From contig JAQVML010000057.1 of the NCBI GenBank assembly GCA_028703645.1, forward strand, positions 1-7,306: a stretch of 7,306 nt of DNA, written 5' to 3'. Each line of letters starts with the position of its first letter. Position 1 is the first letter of the stretch. The notes beneath the pieces are model-generated. The model was not told where the DNA came from and did no database searches. It saw nothing but the letters and a program-made list of their open reading frames with translations. Both the position numbers and the translations under genes were made by a program. Positions 6,420-7,306 of the stretch are shown one piece after another. The stretch is from Eubacteriales bacterium. GTDB lineage: Bacteria > Bacillota > Clostridia > Christensenellales > CAG-138.

Positions 6420-7306
6420 ATGGGTGTAATGCAATTTCGCGACAAAATCTATGCCGGCGTCCTGGGGAAAATTATCGGCGTCTATATGGGACGCCCCGTT
6501 GAAGGCTGGAGCTATGATGCGATTCAACGGCAATTTGGGTTTATTGATTATTATGTGGCGCACAAGACGGGCGCGCCGTTCATCGTCCCGGACGACGACA
6601 TTTCCGGCACGTTTGTGTTCTATCGCGCACTGGAGGACAATGGCTATCCGCAGCAGATCAAAGCGGAGCAGATCGGCGAAGCGTGGCTGAACTACATCGT
6701 GGAAGACAAGACCATCCTCTGGTGGGGCGGACTTGCGCGTTCAACCGAGCACTCGGCTTATCTTCGCTTAAAGGCTGGGATTCAGCCGCCCGCCAGCGGC
6801 TCCGGTGAACAGAATGGCATGGCGATTGCGGAGCAGATCGGTTCCCAGATATTCATCGATACCTGGGCGATGGTGAACCCCGGCAATCCCGCGCGTGCGG
6901 CCGAGATGGCGAGAGAGGCCGCACAGGTTAGCCACGACGGCATCGCGATTGAATGCGCGGTATATCTTGCTGCACTGGAGTCAATGGCGTTTATCGAGCG
7001 GGATGTGGATATCCTTCTGAAATCGTGCCGCCAGTATATTGGCGACAATGCATATGGCAGGCAGCTCAACGCACTGCTTGACGATGTGATTGCGCAGTGC
7101 GACGCAGCCAGCGACTGGCGAACGGTGCGCGATTGGATCGAAGAGAATCATAATTATGCGAAATATCAGGGTAACTGCCCGATGGTGCCAAATCACCTTT
7201 CCGTCATCATGGCGCTCAAGATGGGCGGGGACGACTTCCGAAAAAGCGTTGCCATCGCGGTCTCTGCCGGATGGGACACGGACTGTAACGGTGCAAATGT
7301 TGGCTG
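6420..7306 (+). CDS. ADP-ribosylglycohydrolase-fold protein 2, divergent subgroup (3' end outside window)
   Basis: An open frame from ATG 6420 (GAGGGTG at 6405-6411, eight bases upstream) runs 295 codons to the window edge with no stop. The N-terminus, FRDKIYAGVLGKIIGVYMGRPVEG from residue 6, is the family opening. The first metal cluster appears as PDDDISGTF (57-65), where the usual TDDT/S threonine is aspartate. Other subgroup segments are WWGG with STEHSAYLRLKAGI, VSHDG, GNCPMVPNH, and the second metal cluster GWDTDCNGAN (284-293), in which cysteine follows the second aspartate. This is clearly a different branch from the first ARH-fold protein of the operon: the motif variants differ and few segments align. 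No signal peptide is visible, so a cytoplasmic enzyme acting on the imported compound is likely. Family membership is secure from motifs; the substrate is unknown. About one or two dozen residues or more are missing at the C-terminus. Confidence 0.88.
   Translation, partial: MGVMQFRDKIYAGVLGKIIGVYMGRPVEGWSYDAIQRQFGFIDYYVAHKTGAPFIVPDDDISGTFVFYRALEDNGYPQQIKAEQIGEAWLNYIVEDKTILWWGGLARSTEHSAYLRLKAGIQPPASGSGEQNGMAIAEQIGSQIFIDTWAMVNPGNPARAAEMAREAAQVSHDGIAIECAVYLAALESMAFIERDVDILLKSCRQYIGDNAYGRQLNALLDDVIAQCDAASDWRTVRDWIEENHNYAKYQGNCPMVPNHLSVIMALKMGGDDFRKSVAIAVSAGWDTDCNGANVG

Noticed and set aside
1..7306. tRNA, rRNA, CRISPR array, toxin-antitoxin or phage genes
   Set aside because: No cloverleaf, no repeat-spacer pattern and no matching protein motifs were seen on either strand.

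Overview
The window looks like a carbohydrate-uptake and catabolism locus from a low-to-moderate G+C Gram-positive bacterium, most likely a gut or anaerobic Clostridia-type Firmicute. The grounds are strong AGGAGG-type ribosome binding sites, TTG and GTG starts, a lipobox-bearing ABC solute-binding lipoprotein, a GntR/UTRA regulator, MalF/MalG-type permeases with no dedicated ATPase, and consensus sigma-A promoters. The species cannot be named from the sequence alone.

Layout. Bases 1-131 hold the decayed 3' part of an IS3-family transposase, with a frameshift and a lost catalytic glutamate. Bases 190-963 (minus strand) encode a GntR-family regulator with a UTRA ligand-binding domain. Bases 964-1137 form a divergent control region. 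It has a TTGCAT-17-TATAAT promoter for the regulator, a TTGACG-17-TATAAT promoter for the rightward operon, a long dyad between them, and palindromes over both -10 boxes. From 1138 to the right edge a tightly packed plus-strand operon runs: PfkB-family sugar/nucleoside kinase (1138-2052), ADP-ribosylglycohydrolase-fold enzyme 1 (TTG start at 2067, to 3080), sugar-type solute-binding lipoprotein (3133-4542), a very stable intercistronic hairpin (4564-4597), MalF-like permease (GTG start at 4639, to 5532), MalG-like permease (5529-6389, ATGA overlap), and a second, divergent ADP-ribosylglycohydrolase-fold enzyme that starts at 6420 and runs off the right end.

How the genes may work together (inference). 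The lipoprotein and two permeases import a small glycoside, powered by an ATPase encoded elsewhere. One or both ADP-ribosylglycohydrolase-fold enzymes cleave a glycosidic (possibly N- or O-ribosyl) bond. The PfkB kinase phosphorylates the released sugar or nucleoside. The GntR regulator senses the substrate or a phosphorylated intermediate and de-represses the operon. Two unlike ADP-ribosylglycohydrolase paralogues built into a sugar-uptake operon are the most interesting point. They suggest a scavenging pathway for a ribosylated compound rather than reversal of protein ADP-ribosylation. The substrate cannot be read from the sequence.
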